From NCBI GenBank assembly GCA_039105265.1, contig JAPFFF010000011.1:682001-746000 (forward strand): a stretch of 64,000 nt of DNA, read 5' to 3'. The notes beneath the pieces are model-generated. The model worked only from the letters and a program-made list of their open reading frames with translations, was not told the DNA's origin and did not search any database. The first letter of the stretch is position 1. Each line of letters begins with the position of its first letter. The DNA comes from Tritrichomonas musculus. Its lineage: Eukaryota > Parabasalia > Tritrichomonadida > Tritrichomonadidae. A program made the translations under genes and the position numbers. This document shows positions 29,197 through 37,634 of the stretch, in pieces.

Positions 29197-30249
29197 TTAC
29201 AATTTACTCACATACATAATGTTATGAACCTTTGTTATCTTCCATTTGCCTGTCTGTTCAATCTTTTCTGTTAATTGTGCAAATGTTAATTTTTGTCCAA
29301 ACTCTTTGGCATATCTCTGCTGAACATCCTTTAACAATAATCTATCAATGCTTGGATAATGGTTCTGCATAAACTTGGCTAAATCGTAATCAGACTCATC
29401 AAACTGCCTATCGATTTCTTCCTGTTCAGCTCTCATACGTTGAACTTCACGCAAAGTATATTCATATAATCTCTGTTTGGCCTCACACTTGCTGCAACGT
29501 TTATTGGAACTTGAATTGATATTAAATATTTTAGTATTAATCCTCGTAATACAGCATCTAAGCTTCAATAAGGTATTGTAATCAATATGAAATTCATTAA
29601 CCTTACTTCTTAAGCTCTCATGATTATTATTGTTTTCCATATCATACCAGTAATAACAGAATACATCATATATACAGTTAGCGTATCTTTCAATAAACTC
29701 TTTATATTTCTCAAAGTCTTCACTCTCCAAAAGTTCACTTGTACTCATCACTACTTTATCACACTTCTCATTCATAGCATTGTGGTCACAATAATAACCA
29801 ACAAACTGTACATTCATTTTACGTAGAAACTTCTTAAGTTCTGCACTATCTGTCTTTAATACTTCTATTTCATTAAATATTGGTTCAAATGGTTTTGTCT
29901 GTGATATTGGCATTATCTTTGGAAGACTTGAAATCATAGTGAAAACGTCTTTGATATATTTATTGTTGTGCTCAAACTTAACATCATAAGCATCAGGATT
30001 ATAGTTATTGGTTAGCAAATCCCTCATAATCATTCTCTTTGTGTTTAATTCCTTCTCACAACTAACTTCCACAAGAGGCTTAATAGGGTTTCCATGAATA
30101 TCATAATACTTATCAACTTTCCCATTTACATCAGATATTGGTTTAGGTATTAGGTCAACAAGATATTCATTAACATTGAAGTCTCTCGCGTTCTCCGAGT
30201 GTCGAATGAGGCAGGAGGGTTCAGCTTGTGTATTTGTTTGCGCTATCAT
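29197..30249 (-). CDS. Unrecognised family D protein with C-terminal helical/wHTH-like region (350 aa)
   Basis: A 350-residue protein. The middle carries several Cys residues (CDHN near 153, CYYWYD near 198, CCITR near 231 and CSKCEAK near 252-258, a possible zinc site). A Glu/Arg-rich helix spans about 260-290. The C-terminal 60 residues (LLKDVQQRYAKEFGQKLTFAQL, then GKWKITKVHNIMYV) look like a winged-helix domain of the kind found in primase-helicase and transposon proteins. The closing pattern resembles the small proteins at 1-189 and 58964-59275. No helicase or primase catalytic motif is visible. The gene is framed by inverted copies of the 32-base hairpin repeat. Confidence 0.55.
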   Translation of the reverse strand: MIAQTNTQAEPSCLIRHSENARDFNVNEYLVDLIPKPISDVNGKVDKYYDIHGNPIKPLVEVSCEKELNTKRMIMRDLLTNNYNPDAYDVKFEHNNKYIKDVFTMISSLPKIMPISQTKPFEPIFNEIEVLKTDSAELKKFLRKMNVQFVGYYCDHNAMNEKCDKVVMSTSELLESEDFEKYKEFIERYANCIYDVFCYYWYDMENNNNHESLRSKVNEFHIDYNTLLKLRCCITRINTKIFNINSSSNKRCSKCEAKQRLYEYTLREVQRMRAEQEEIDRQFDESDYDLAKFMQNHYPSIDRLLLKDVQQRYAKEFGQKLTFAQLTEKIEQTGKWKITKVHNIMYVSKL

Positions 30250-30294
30250 TAGGTTTATGTAAATGGATGATAAAAAATTAACTAAAAAAATAAA

Positions 30295-30326
30295 GGTTAG
30301 AAAAATAGGGTTAGAACTAACCTGTT
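30295..30326 (-). terminator. Putative 3'-end hairpin repeat, copy 3 (inverted)
   Basis: Reverse complement of copies 1 and 2, located downstream of the 93-residue minus-strand gene when read on the minus strand. All three copies therefore have the same orientation relative to an upstream gene end. Confidence 0.5.
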
Positions 30327-30372
30327 AACCTTTGATCATGAAAACAAAAAACCTTCATCTTATTTTTTGTTT

Positions 30373-30654
30373 TCATGCTTCTTTCTTCTCAGCAGTAACC
30401 ATTTGAGCTTCGCGAGTGCTCGCAGCGAATTGAGCAATTTTCTTCAATTCCTCTAACTCTTGCTTCTTTCTTTGTCTATATTCTTTTTGTTGTTGTCGTC
30501 TGGCTTCAAGTCTTTCTTCAGGGGTATTATATTTACTCTTCCTGCCTCTTTTCGGAGTATCCATTGACGTCAGATTCTCACTTGACTTCGATTTGGACAA
30601 TTTCTTTATTACTTCTGTTTTCTTGAATTGGTTTAGATCTATTTTACTCGTCAT
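30373..30654 (-). CDS. Small basic DNA-binding protein, AT-hook/bZIP-like (93 aa)
   Basis: A 93-residue highly charged protein. Residues 34-41 (PKRGRKSK) form an AT-hook-like motif, and residues 45-70 (PEERLEARRQQQKEYRQRKKQ) resemble the basic region of a bZIP or a packaging-type basic helix, followed by a short Leu/Glu helix. It probably binds AT-rich DNA as a regulator or condensing protein (inference from composition). The 3' part of the gene contains the palindrome GCGAGTGCTCGC, also present in A1. The start is preceded by TTTTATTTTTATC. Confidence 0.55.
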   Translation of the reverse strand: MTSKIDLNQFKKTEVIKKLSKSKSSENLTSMDTPKRGRKSKYNTPEERLEARRQQQKEYRQRKKQELEELKKIAQFAASTREAQMVTAEKKEA

Positions 30655-30683
30655 TTTGATAAAAATAAAAAAACAAATAATAA

Positions 30684-31211
30684 TTACATATTAACTGCAT
30701 ACTTAAGACACAGATGATATTTGTTAACTAATTCATTATATTCTTTGTTATATACTTGTTTGAAATCAGTACATACTTCTCCATTATCATTTACTATCTT
30801 AATGGAATCTATCTTACGTATTGGATTAGCTTTCCCTGCACAACAACCTACATCCTCATCAAGACTTATTTCTACAACCTCCGCCTTAATAATTGTTTTA
30901 ATTATATTAGATAAGGCAGTAACAGGGACAATTATACAATTCTTTGATATTAAGTTGGATAATAATGCTTTGTCCTGGTCTAACAAGATTTTTGCATACG
31001 TTTCAAGTATCACGTACTTAACATCCTTTGTTTCTTCTTCTTGATTCTCTTCTAATTCAACATTACGAGTGATAACAATTTCTTCTTTTCCATCATCCCT
31101 TTTGTTTATAATAATATTATTATTTATATTGCTTGTTGACTGTGCTGCTGCTTGAGGTTCTAATGAAACGTTCGCGTTAACTCCGGCATTGTTGGATCTC
31201 TTCTTAATCAT
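30684..31211 (-). CDS. Conserved Polinton protein with Cys cluster (175 aa), family D
   Basis: A 175-residue protein. The N-terminal 55 residues are low complexity (Asn and Gln rich) and acidic. The C-terminal 120 residues share a pattern with family B (40279-40869) and family A (49704-50294): an ILETYxxxL helix, an IIKTIIKAEVVEISLDEDVGCC segment with a DE/NE-x-GC-type Cys cluster, KIDSIKIV, and a final aromatic helix (YNKEYNELVNKYHLCLKY). Function unknown. Presence in three families suggests a core structural or assembly role. Paired Cys could bind metal or form a disulfide. Confidence 0.6.
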   Translation of the reverse strand: MIKKRSNNAGVNANVSLEPQAAAQSTSNINNNIIINKRDDGKEEIVITRNVELEENQEEETKDVKYVILETYAKILLDQDKALLSNLISKNCIIVPVTALSNIIKTIIKAEVVEISLDEDVGCCAGKANPIRKIDSIKIVNDNGEVCTDFKQVYNKEYNELVNKYHLCLKYAVNM

Positions 31212-31239
31212 TTCCTTTCGAAAAAAAGTTGATAATCAA

Positions 31240-31668
31240 TCAGTAATGAATATTAGCTTGCTTAACATTAATTGGTTTAAAGTATCCAATCCTTCCTTTA
31301 TTTCTTTCATCCGCTCTACCTTGTATTTCTCCTAATTTCTCTGGTTTCTTTAAGTATGGAGGAAGAATAGGAGCTTTGGGTGCTTTATCTTTCTTCAAAT
31401 AATACCCTCCATCTGTAATACTAACAGGTGGTTCGTGTAATGGTCTTGTTTTATGTTGATTACTCTTTGGTGGTTTGACTGGTTTGTTTTCCATATACTT
31501 TGTTGGTGGTCTATTAATTTTTGGGTTAAACGTAACTGCGTAAGTATTGTCATTAGAAAATATGCCAAAGTGATTAAACTCTATTGTCTTCTCAGTCTTA
31601 GTTCCTTCATTAAACATTGCCCCTTCTGCTCCAACTGTTGTTGAATTTGGATTTCTGTACTTATTCAT
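31240..31668 (-). CDS. Unrecognised Pro/Lys-rich protein (142 aa)
   Basis: A 142-residue protein, mostly disordered in appearance, with PKINRPPTKYMENKPVKPPK near residues 48-68 and a second Pro-rich stretch near 95-112. I do not recognise it, and no counterpart is seen in the other families. It sits in a tight run of minus-strand genes (gap 28 bases to the Cys-cluster gene), so it is probably co-expressed with virion or regulatory proteins. A scaffold or linker role is only a guess. Confidence 0.5.
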   Translation of the reverse strand: MNKYRNPNSTTVGAEGAMFNEGTKTEKTIEFNHFGIFSNDNTYAVTFNPKINRPPTKYMENKPVKPPKSNQHKTRPLHEPPVSITDGGYYLKKDKAPKAPILPPYLKKPEKLGEIQGRADERNKGRIGYFKPINVKQANIHY

Positions 31669-31708
31669 TTCTTTTTCAAAAAAAAAAAGGGTTGGTCGAG
31701 ATTCCGAC

Positions 31709-32158
31709 TTACAGAACTAGCTCTTGATGGAGACCGATAAATAGTTCGGGTGTATTTAATTCATATTTCTTACGTAATTCCTCTATCATTGTTTTAGTCT
31801 TTTTGGATGCTAATTCTATTGAGTAATTGTAGTAACTGTATTCTCCATATTCTTGTTCCTTATTTGAACCATTAACAAAAAACTCATTCATTTTATAATT
31901 AATTTTCCTTCTTGAGTTAGTATTTAATACTATGTGTTCTATATCATATTCCTTAATTTTGTCCGGATATATCCTCCATACGTTCTTGTCCGCCTTAATT
32001 GATATGTAGATGACTTTTGCTAAGTATTTATTTTTTGAAAGTTGAATTGGATATCTATCGCAAAGGATAGCGAAATTACTTTCCTTAAAATCTTCTGGGT
32101 TATCAGCGAGGGAAATAACATTATTGACGTAATCATATACCTTGAATTGTTGCTCCAT
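31709..32158 (-). CDS. Conserved ~150-residue Polinton protein of unknown function (D)
   Basis: A 149-residue homologue of the 152-residue family A protein and the 159-residue family B protein: shared words are VYDYVNNVI, FAILCDRYPI, KVIYISIK, NSRRKI, EFFVNGSN, YNYSIE and LFIGLHQ. In A and B this gene is convergent with the ATPase, but here it lies between the HNH gene and the Pro-rich gene, so its conservation does not depend on neighbour position. No known domain is recognised. Confidence 0.65.
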   Translation of the reverse strand: MEQQFKVYDYVNNVISLADNPEDFKESNFAILCDRYPIQLSKNKYLAKVIYISIKADKNVWRIYPDKIKEYDIEHIVLNTNSRRKINYKMNEFFVNGSNKEQEYGEYSYYNYSIELASKKTKTMIEELRKKYELNTPELFIGLHQELVL

Positions 32159-32194
32159 TTTGTATGGAAATAAAAAAATATAAATAAAATTTTT

Positions 32195-32800
32195 TTAGTC
32201 TAATCCGTATTGTTGTTTGAAAATATGTATATAAAAAGTAGTCTTTTTATTATTTATGTCTCTTGTATATATACATTTATGTCCACTTTTTAATGTATTT
32301 ATGTGCATGATTCTATAAACATCATCCGTTATTCTTTGGTAGAAGATATCTTCTTCATAATAGTAATAATATTCTTTTTCAGCAAAATATCTCCTCTCAT
32401 TCCTTAAATCATAGTGTGTAATGGCAATTGCTTCGTCTGGTATGTCATCAACAAATTCATATGAAACGCCGTTGTGTGATGACTTGTTTATATTATTCTC
32501 ACTTGCAGACACCCAACGAAGATTCGATAAATGATAATCTGTTCTGTCACGTGAAATATGATCCACTTGTGTTTTATGTTCTGGATCGTCATTAGGTAAG
32601 AATTGTTTGGCAATTATTCTATGCTTAAGAATATTAGGTTTGCCATTGATGTTCATACTTACATAACCTTGATTGTTTACTCGTTCTGTGACAATATAAT
32701 GATTATCTTTTCTTCTAATAGTGTAAGGAAAATCATTCAGTATTTCATATTCAGGGTATTCGTTCAGTGGAACAAATTCGATTGCTTGTTGTTCTGTCAT
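32195..32800 (-). CDS. NUMOD4-HNH homing-type endonuclease (201 aa)
   Basis: Residues 10-20 (PLNEYPEYEI) fit the NUMOD4 motif and precede an HNH core near residues 60-105: HRIIAKQF, then VDHISRDRTDYHLSNLRWVSASENN, where the His, Asp and Asn of the HNH motif are all visible. Such NUMOD4-HNH proteins are free-standing homing nucleases in phages and large viruses. The C-terminal half (Tyr-rich, about 135-200) is less recognisable and may be a second DNA-recognition unit. It has its own T-rich upstream region. It probably behaves as a passenger nuclease inside the Polinton. Confidence 0.75.
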   Translation of the reverse strand: MTEQQAIEFVPLNEYPEYEILNDFPYTIRRKDNHYIVTERVNNQGYVSMNINGKPNILKHRIIAKQFLPNDDPEHKTQVDHISRDRTDYHLSNLRWVSASENNINKSSHNGVSYEFVDDIPDEAIAITHYDLRNERRYFAEKEYYYYYEEDIFYQRITDDVYRIMHINTLKSGHKCIYTRDINNKKTTFYIHIFKQQYGLD

Positions 32801-32868
32801 TTTGTATTTATGTATAGTGATAATAAAAAAATAAAATTAAATTAGAAAGACGCAATTATTTTTGTTAT

Positions 32869-34515
32869 TTATTCCCTTGAGGTCAGATCATAGTTCCCTA
32901 AGCGAACTAAAGGTGGCATGCCATTCGGTTGAACTAAGATAGATATAGATGAATCAAACAAGAGACAAATTAAAGGTGGAGTTTGAGTAGCATTAGCATA
33001 TGTATTGTCACCAGTTTCTTGTGTTACATTTATTTCAAAATTAATAGGTGACAAAGAGGTTAATCCTTGTTGATATGTATTATCAGTTTCTGTAGGTAAT
33101 CCGATAAAGAAACTACTCTTGTCATTTGGATGAATTCCCTTTGTATACATAAATTTAGGTTTATTAGTAGCCGTATCTCTATCACAATATGTTAAACTGT
33201 TTACTACTTCCTTATTAAAACCACTTTGTCCTCCATTCACGTTCATTGCGTTCTGACAATATTCTAAGAACTCTGGGTATTCATCTGTCGTGCCAAATGG
33301 TTTAGCAGGAATGTTACCGTAACCTCCACAGTTCAATTGAAATGATTTAAAGTTAGGATTCTTAAAGTATGTATGATGAGTATGCTTTATAGGAAATAAT
33401 AGGTATATCGAATCAACAAAGCGAGGAGTGATTGTGCAAGTAGTCTTATCATTCGGATTATTTAACGGGGTAGTAGTAGTGTAAACAGAAAGTGTTTGAG
33501 TAGGAAATGTTAGTGGATGAGTTGGATCAGCATACCTTTGAACAAGACTAGAGTAAATATTATCCTCAATACCAAAGCACGGTATAATAGATGAACATTC
33601 AGTTATACGGTATTCAGCTACTTGAAATGTTTTCGAACTTGTATTCAGTTTAGTAAAGCTTATATTAACAGCTGCTGATGTTGTTCCTCTATTAACAGTT
33701 TCTACCTCTGTTCCTGTGTACATTGTTATTGGTTCACCAATTGGTCTAAATTCATTAGTAATATGTTCTAATTTATATTTTGAATTGACACTATAATCAT
33801 GTTCGAACTCTTTTCCTGGACCCATTGGACAACATACCATACCTGCACATGAAAAGAATAATCGGAGTTCAATTTTGCCTGCAAATGCTGGAAGGTATTT
33901 AATATTTGATAATGGTAAGAACCTTCTTAAATCAATCTTTAGGTGAATTTTATATTTTTTGTCTTCCCATCCTGGTGCAAAATCAACAATGAATCCTGTT
34001 CTACTGCCTGATTTACCATTCCATATATCTTTATGTCTAGCCTTTGAATATACATCTGCTCTCTTTGTTGTTTCGTTGGCGCAACATGCAGTTAGAAATG
34101 ATTCTTCGCAACCAAAGTTCTGGGTATATATCGTTATTCCGTTAGCTACTATTTCATATTTCTCAACAGCATCTCTAGCATCCTTGAAACCAAACCATAC
34201 TCTGTTGAATTTGTATCCATCACCTGTTACTGCAGTTATCTTACTGCCAGCAGCTTCTTTTATTTTTACTTCCATATCAGCTCTAATAAATCCATTATAT
34301 ATGTCTGCTGTATTGTTTGTGTTAGGTGATATAATTGCACTTGTATATGAGCCTTGAGTTATTGGAGGCGATGGAGAATATGATGTTTGTGGACTAATTG
34401 TGTATTGCTTGTTGGTATCTGATAAGGCTATACAATTATCAACAATATCAAAATAGCTAGCAATTTGGGTACATGTTTCAGCTGACGTCCTTAGTTCAAT
34501 TTCTGGATTTAACAT
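32869..34515 (-). CDS. Major capsid protein (548 aa), family D
   Basis: The start is taken at the ATG at 34513-34515, because the upstream extension lacks an ATG. The ~548-residue protein has the length and beta-rich character of a double jelly-roll MCP. Landmarks are FNRVWFGFKDARDAVEKYEI near residues 90-110 (comparable to KLFVGFK in families A and C), RHKDIWNG near 158, a DLRRFLPLSN segment near 195, and DSIYLLFPIK near 370, comparable to the MMFPK segments of A and C. Similarity to the other two MCPs is weak, so the assignment also rests on its place between the small proteins and the ATPase/integrase genes. Confidence 0.65.
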   Translation of the reverse strand: MLNPEIELRTSAETCTQIASYFDIVDNCIALSDTNKQYTISPQTSYSPSPPITQGSYTSAIISPNTNNTADIYNGFIRADMEVKIKEAAGSKITAVTGDGYKFNRVWFGFKDARDAVEKYEIVANGITIYTQNFGCEESFLTACCANETTKRADVYSKARHKDIWNGKSGSRTGFIVDFAPGWEDKKYKIHLKIDLRRFLPLSNIKYLPAFAGKIELRLFFSCAGMVCCPMGPGKEFEHDYSVNSKYKLEHITNEFRPIGEPITMYTGTEVETVNRGTTSAAVNISFTKLNTSSKTFQVAEYRITECSSIIPCFGIEDNIYSSLVQRYADPTHPLTFPTQTLSVYTTTTPLNNPNDKTTCTITPRFVDSIYLLFPIKHTHHTYFKNPNFKSFQLNCGGYGNIPAKPFGTTDEYPEFLEYCQNAMNVNGGQSGFNKEVVNSLTYCDRDTATNKPKFMYTKGIHPNDKSSFFIGLPTETDNTYQQGLTSLSPINFEINVTQETGDNTYANATQTPPLICLLFDSSISILVQPNGMPPLVRLGNYDLTSRE

Positions 34516-34546
34516 ATTTTCTTTTGAGAAAAATAACAAAAGCAAA

Positions 34547-35101
34547 TTAAATCATATCAGAGAAAATATTATTTCGTCTTCTACGAATAGGTTGAGGTGG
34601 GATTACTGGTATTGGTTCCTCTTCTGATTCGTCTTCTATTTGATTTGGTTCTTGGCTCAAGGCGTTTATGTATTGTGGCTGAGTAAACTGTGGATAATAT
34701 GGTTTTCTCATTTGTTTTTGTATTACATCTTTTATCATTTTCTTCTGTTCTTTCTTAGCCCTTTCGTTTTTAAACTCTTCGCCTAATAGCTTTAATTGGT
34801 TTAGTATTTCTATATTTATTGTTGGGTCATATACTTGTTTTGGTTGTTCTTCAATTATTGGTTTTTTGGGTTTTGGTATTTCCTCAGGTGGGTCGGAATT
34901 CTGACCAACAACTTTTTCTTCAATCGTTTCTGTTTTAGTTAATGGTTCAGGTGGTGGTTTTGTTAATGGTTGCTCTCTTCTTTTTACTATATATTTGTTT
35001 TCTTTTTTGGTAGGAAGCACATCCCAATCAGGGTCCTCACGACCATTAAGCCAGTTCTGTATTACTTGTAATCTTTTTGATCCTGTCAAATGCTTAGACA
35101 T
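34547..35101 (-). CDS. Unrecognised Pro/Glu-rich protein (184 aa)
   Basis: A 184-residue protein. A short globular N-terminus (residues 8-45: LQVIQNWLNG, then DWDVLPTKKENKYIVKRR) is followed by a Pro/Glu/Lys-rich disordered middle, a helical segment near 98-130 with coiled-coil character, and an acidic then basic tail (RRRRNN). I do not recognise a family. It is located between MCP and the amphipathic protein, with gaps of about 31 bases on each side, so a virion assembly or scaffold role is plausible. Confidence 0.5.
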   Translation of the reverse strand: MSKHLTGSKRLQVIQNWLNGREDPDWDVLPTKKENKYIVKRREQPLTKPPPEPLTKTETIEEKVVGQNSDPPEEIPKPKKPIIEEQPKQVYDPTINIEILNQLKLLGEEFKNERAKKEQKKMIKDVIQKQMRKPYYPQFTQPQYINALSQEPNQIEDESEEEPIPVIPPQPIRRRRNNIFSDMI

Positions 35102-35132
35102 TTAATTGATAAAAAAATCATTTTATTGAGTT

Positions 35133-35666
35133 TTATTGAGTTTTCTTTGTTTTTCTTGATTTCTTTCTCTTTCTTTTATTCAATTTCGCTATATGTGCTT
35201 CTGCTTCGTCCACATATTTACTTCTGTTCTGATATATTTTATAAGCAGCTGGCTTTCTCGAATAATGAATGCGTGGAAAATCTGAATACCCTACATTACT
35301 GCCTAACGGATTAGGTTGTCTTTCTGCTATAGCTTTTTGTAGTGCTGCCTTTACTTCTCCTTCTTTTATTCCACTTGCTATTGTTGTCAATCCTTTACCT
35401 ATACCTATTGCTGCTGGATTACCCGTTATTGTTCCCAAAGCTTGTGTTGCTCCTCCTATAGTATTTAATATTGGTGCCTTATTTTTCCAAGCCCATTTAC
35501 CAGCTTTACCAACTGCACTATCACCAATGAATTTGCCTACTTTACCAACACCAGATTTTACCGAATTCCATGCATTATTTATAAACTTACCCAAAAATCC
35601 ACCACCAGAATTTTGTGATGTCGTTTGTTCAATTTTATCTGTTTCAGAACCTTCATTCATTGTCAT
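35133..35666 (-). CDS. Amphipathic basic capsid-associated protein (177 aa), family D
   Basis: A 177-residue protein with an amphipathic Gly/Lys/Trp-rich first half (FLGKFINNAWNSVKSGVGK, residues about 24-42), a hydrophobic Gly/Ala/Ile-rich centre (IGGATQALGTITGNPAAIG, about 72-90) and a strongly basic C-terminus (KRKRKKSRKTKK). It corresponds to the shorter proteins at 226-480 and 59467-59760. The combination resembles internal membrane-active or DNA-condensing proteins of adenovirus-like capsids; that role is inferred. It is 6 bases from the ATPase gene. Confidence 0.6.
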   Translation of the reverse strand: MTMNEGSETDKIEQTTSQNSGGGFLGKFINNAWNSVKSGVGKVGKFIGDSAVGKAGKWAWKNKAPILNTIGGATQALGTITGNPAAIGIGKGLTTIASGIKEGEVKAALQKAIAERQPNPLGSNVGYSDFPRIHYSRKPAAYKIYQNRSKYVDEAEAHIAKLNKRKRKKSRKTKKTQ

Positions 35667-35672
35667 TTAATA

Positions 35673-36527
35673 TCAGTCAAAGTAATATTTATTGGCGGTT
35701 ATGTTCATAATAAATTTTGAATGAAGATCTCTATGCTGTAAATATTCTTTTACCGTCTTCTTGATATTAAGGTTGTTATTTGTTTGTTGAAGCAAGGAAG
35801 TAAAATCTTCTTCTGAGTATCCACTATAGCATATGATATCCGTGGCCAATCTTTTTGCATTTATGTGTACGAATCTGATTGTCTGAATAGCCATGATGCA
35901 GGTAATATTATAATGTCTTGTCTTGGTTAATAGTCTAAGGAATTCTGTATTATTATGTGTCAATAAATCGCTTCCTGCACAGTCATCCAATATTATTAGT
36001 GTGTTATATGGGTAAGAAGAGGTTTGGTATTTTACTAACTTATTGGCTATATATACTATTCTATCATCTATTTCTTGGAGGGAGTGCTTGTTTATAAGTC
36101 TTTGCATTTCTTCATTTGTTTCCTTCATTTTTGATAATACATGTTTAACCATTGCATAATATTTTATTTTTCTCTTTAGATGTTTCTTTAGGTAATCCAT
36201 CAATTGGGCTTCATTAAGATATACTATTGGTGTCTTTACCTCTTTACTCATTGCCTCAGCCGTTTTGTCTGCTTTTCCAGAACTTGAGCAAAATATTATT
36301 TTTTGATAGTACGGATGCTTAAATAGACGTTCAGTAATTAGTATGTGTTTCCACAACCAATAACTCTTACCTGCACCTGGTTTACCAATAAGAAAATAAA
36401 TTCCATTCGTACTAAAAGGATAGGAAGGATGTAATGGCTTCATCAATGCTCCCTCTATCTCTTTCTGGTTCTTCTTCATTGTCTTTTGGATTAAGGATTC
36501 CACTTCTTTCATTATTTGTTTAGACAT
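35673..36527 (-). CDS. Genome-packaging ATPase (284 aa), family D
   Basis: FtsK/HerA-superfamily packaging ATPase. The Walker A motif GKPGAGKS is near residues 49-56, Walker B TLIILDDCAG near 186-195, and a sensor strand with glutamine (CIMAIQTIR) near 218-226. The N-terminal amphipathic helix before the P-loop (SLIQKTMKKNQKE) and a PLHPSYPF segment are typical of Polinton ATPases. It lies in the order integrase, ATPase, amphipathic protein on one strand with gaps under 12 bases, so co-expression is likely. It is only distantly similar to the A and B enzymes. Confidence 0.88.
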   Translation of the reverse strand: MSKQIMKEVESLIQKTMKKNQKEIEGALMKPLHPSYPFSTNGIYFLIGKPGAGKSYWLWKHILITERLFKHPYYQKIIFCSSSGKADKTAEAMSKEVKTPIVYLNEAQLMDYLKKHLKRKIKYYAMVKHVLSKMKETNEEMQRLINKHSLQEIDDRIVYIANKLVKYQTSSYPYNTLIILDDCAGSDLLTHNNTEFLRLLTKTRHYNITCIMAIQTIRFVHINAKRLATDIICYSGYSEEDFTSLLQQTNNNLNIKKTVKEYLQHRDLHSKFIMNITANKYYFD

Positions 36528-36537
36528 TTAATATTCG

Positions 36538-37623
36538 TTAAATCCACTTTTTTATTCCATTGGGTATATTTTTCTTCTTTGACCAGTAATCCACTTCAAG
36601 ATTAGATAGCTTTGTTGGAGCACCTTCTCGTAAATTTTTAGCCGGTATGATGTCTTCTGTACCTTCGCTGTATTTAATTTTATATTTGTTCTTTGTTGTA
36701 TCATAAGAAATAATCTTCTCCACAATACCTCTCTTGCCTCCCTTAAGTGTTTGTGCAATATTTTTGTTTTGTGTCTTGATTAACCTATAACCGGGGAGTT
36801 TGTCTATTGACTCATCTTTGGACTTAATTATAAATTGGTTCCCAGCCTTTGAATCAACAATATATGCTTCCTTGCTTACCTTGTTCCTGCGCTTCGAAAA
36901 TGGCTCCTTGGCTTGAATAATTCTAACTCTATCATTTGGCTTAAAGTCATATGGATTGTTTTGCGACTTGGTTTTTGCATATTCTTTTTCATCTTTCTCT
37001 GTCATCTCGTTTGGTATCTTATAGTCCAATGACCTGTGGGGAGAATTGTTGTATGAATCTATTAAACTATCCATTTCTTTCTCATTGATGAACCTGTTCT
37101 CGCCTACCATGTCTCTAATCGTTCTCATGAACCTATTTATGATACCTAGTACATTATGATTATTATCCTCGGTAGTAGTGTAAACAATATTTTTGGTCTT
37201 CATCAACTGTAATACATCATTGGACAAGTAAGCAGCATCCTGGTCTGATGTTATCGAATAGACATCTGGCTCGTCCTCAAAAAATTTATTTAATGCCTTG
37301 ACTACTTCTTTTGCACCTTTCCCCTTCATTGGATAACAATATGCTTTTCTTGTGTTAATATTAATTAGCATCAAATAGTTGAGACCATCCTTTGTCTTAT
37401 CATTGATGAATGTGTCCATTTGATATCCCCCAGAGTGTTTAGAATAGATATTCATAAACTTTGCCTTTGGTACCTTAACATCATGTACTATCTTCCTTAA
37501 ATAATCTAATGCGGCTTCTTCTGTGAATCCATATCGTTTTGCGAGTGGAACAAATTTAGAGGCAGATCTCCAAGGAAAAAAAGAATGAAGCTCATTAATT
37601 GTCTTAAAATGCTTTTTGTTCAT
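36538..37623 (-). CDS. Polinton RNase H-fold integrase (361 aa), family D
   Basis: The rve integrase core spans about residues 60-215: YQMDTFIND near 69, a strand series NYLMLININTRKAYCYPMKG, ITSDQDAAYL near 133, then RTIRD and YNNSPHRSLDYKIPNEM near 195-210, the superfamily hallmark. After the core a small SH3/Tudor-like barrel follows (RVRIIQAKEPFSKRRNK near 233-250), and a second one (KYKIKYSEGTEDIIPAKNL) near 322-340. It catalyses insertion of the element; the observed 5-bp duplication around D fits this enzyme. An N-terminal helical region precedes the core. Confidence 0.88.
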   Translation of the reverse strand: MNKKHFKTINELHSFFPWRSASKFVPLAKRYGFTEEAALDYLRKIVHDVKVPKAKFMNIYSKHSGGYQMDTFINDKTKDGLNYLMLININTRKAYCYPMKGKGAKEVVKALNKFFEDEPDVYSITSDQDAAYLSNDVLQLMKTKNIVYTTTEDNNHNVLGIINRFMRTIRDMVGENRFINEKEMDSLIDSYNNSPHRSLDYKIPNEMTEKDEKEYAKTKSQNNPYDFKPNDRVRIIQAKEPFSKRRNKVSKEAYIVDSKAGNQFIIKSKDESIDKLPGYRLIKTQNKNIAQTLKGGKRGIVEKIISYDTTKNKYKIKYSEGTEDIIPAKNLREGAPTKLSNLEVDYWSKKKNIPNGIKKWI

Positions 37624-37634
37624 TTAAATTAGTC

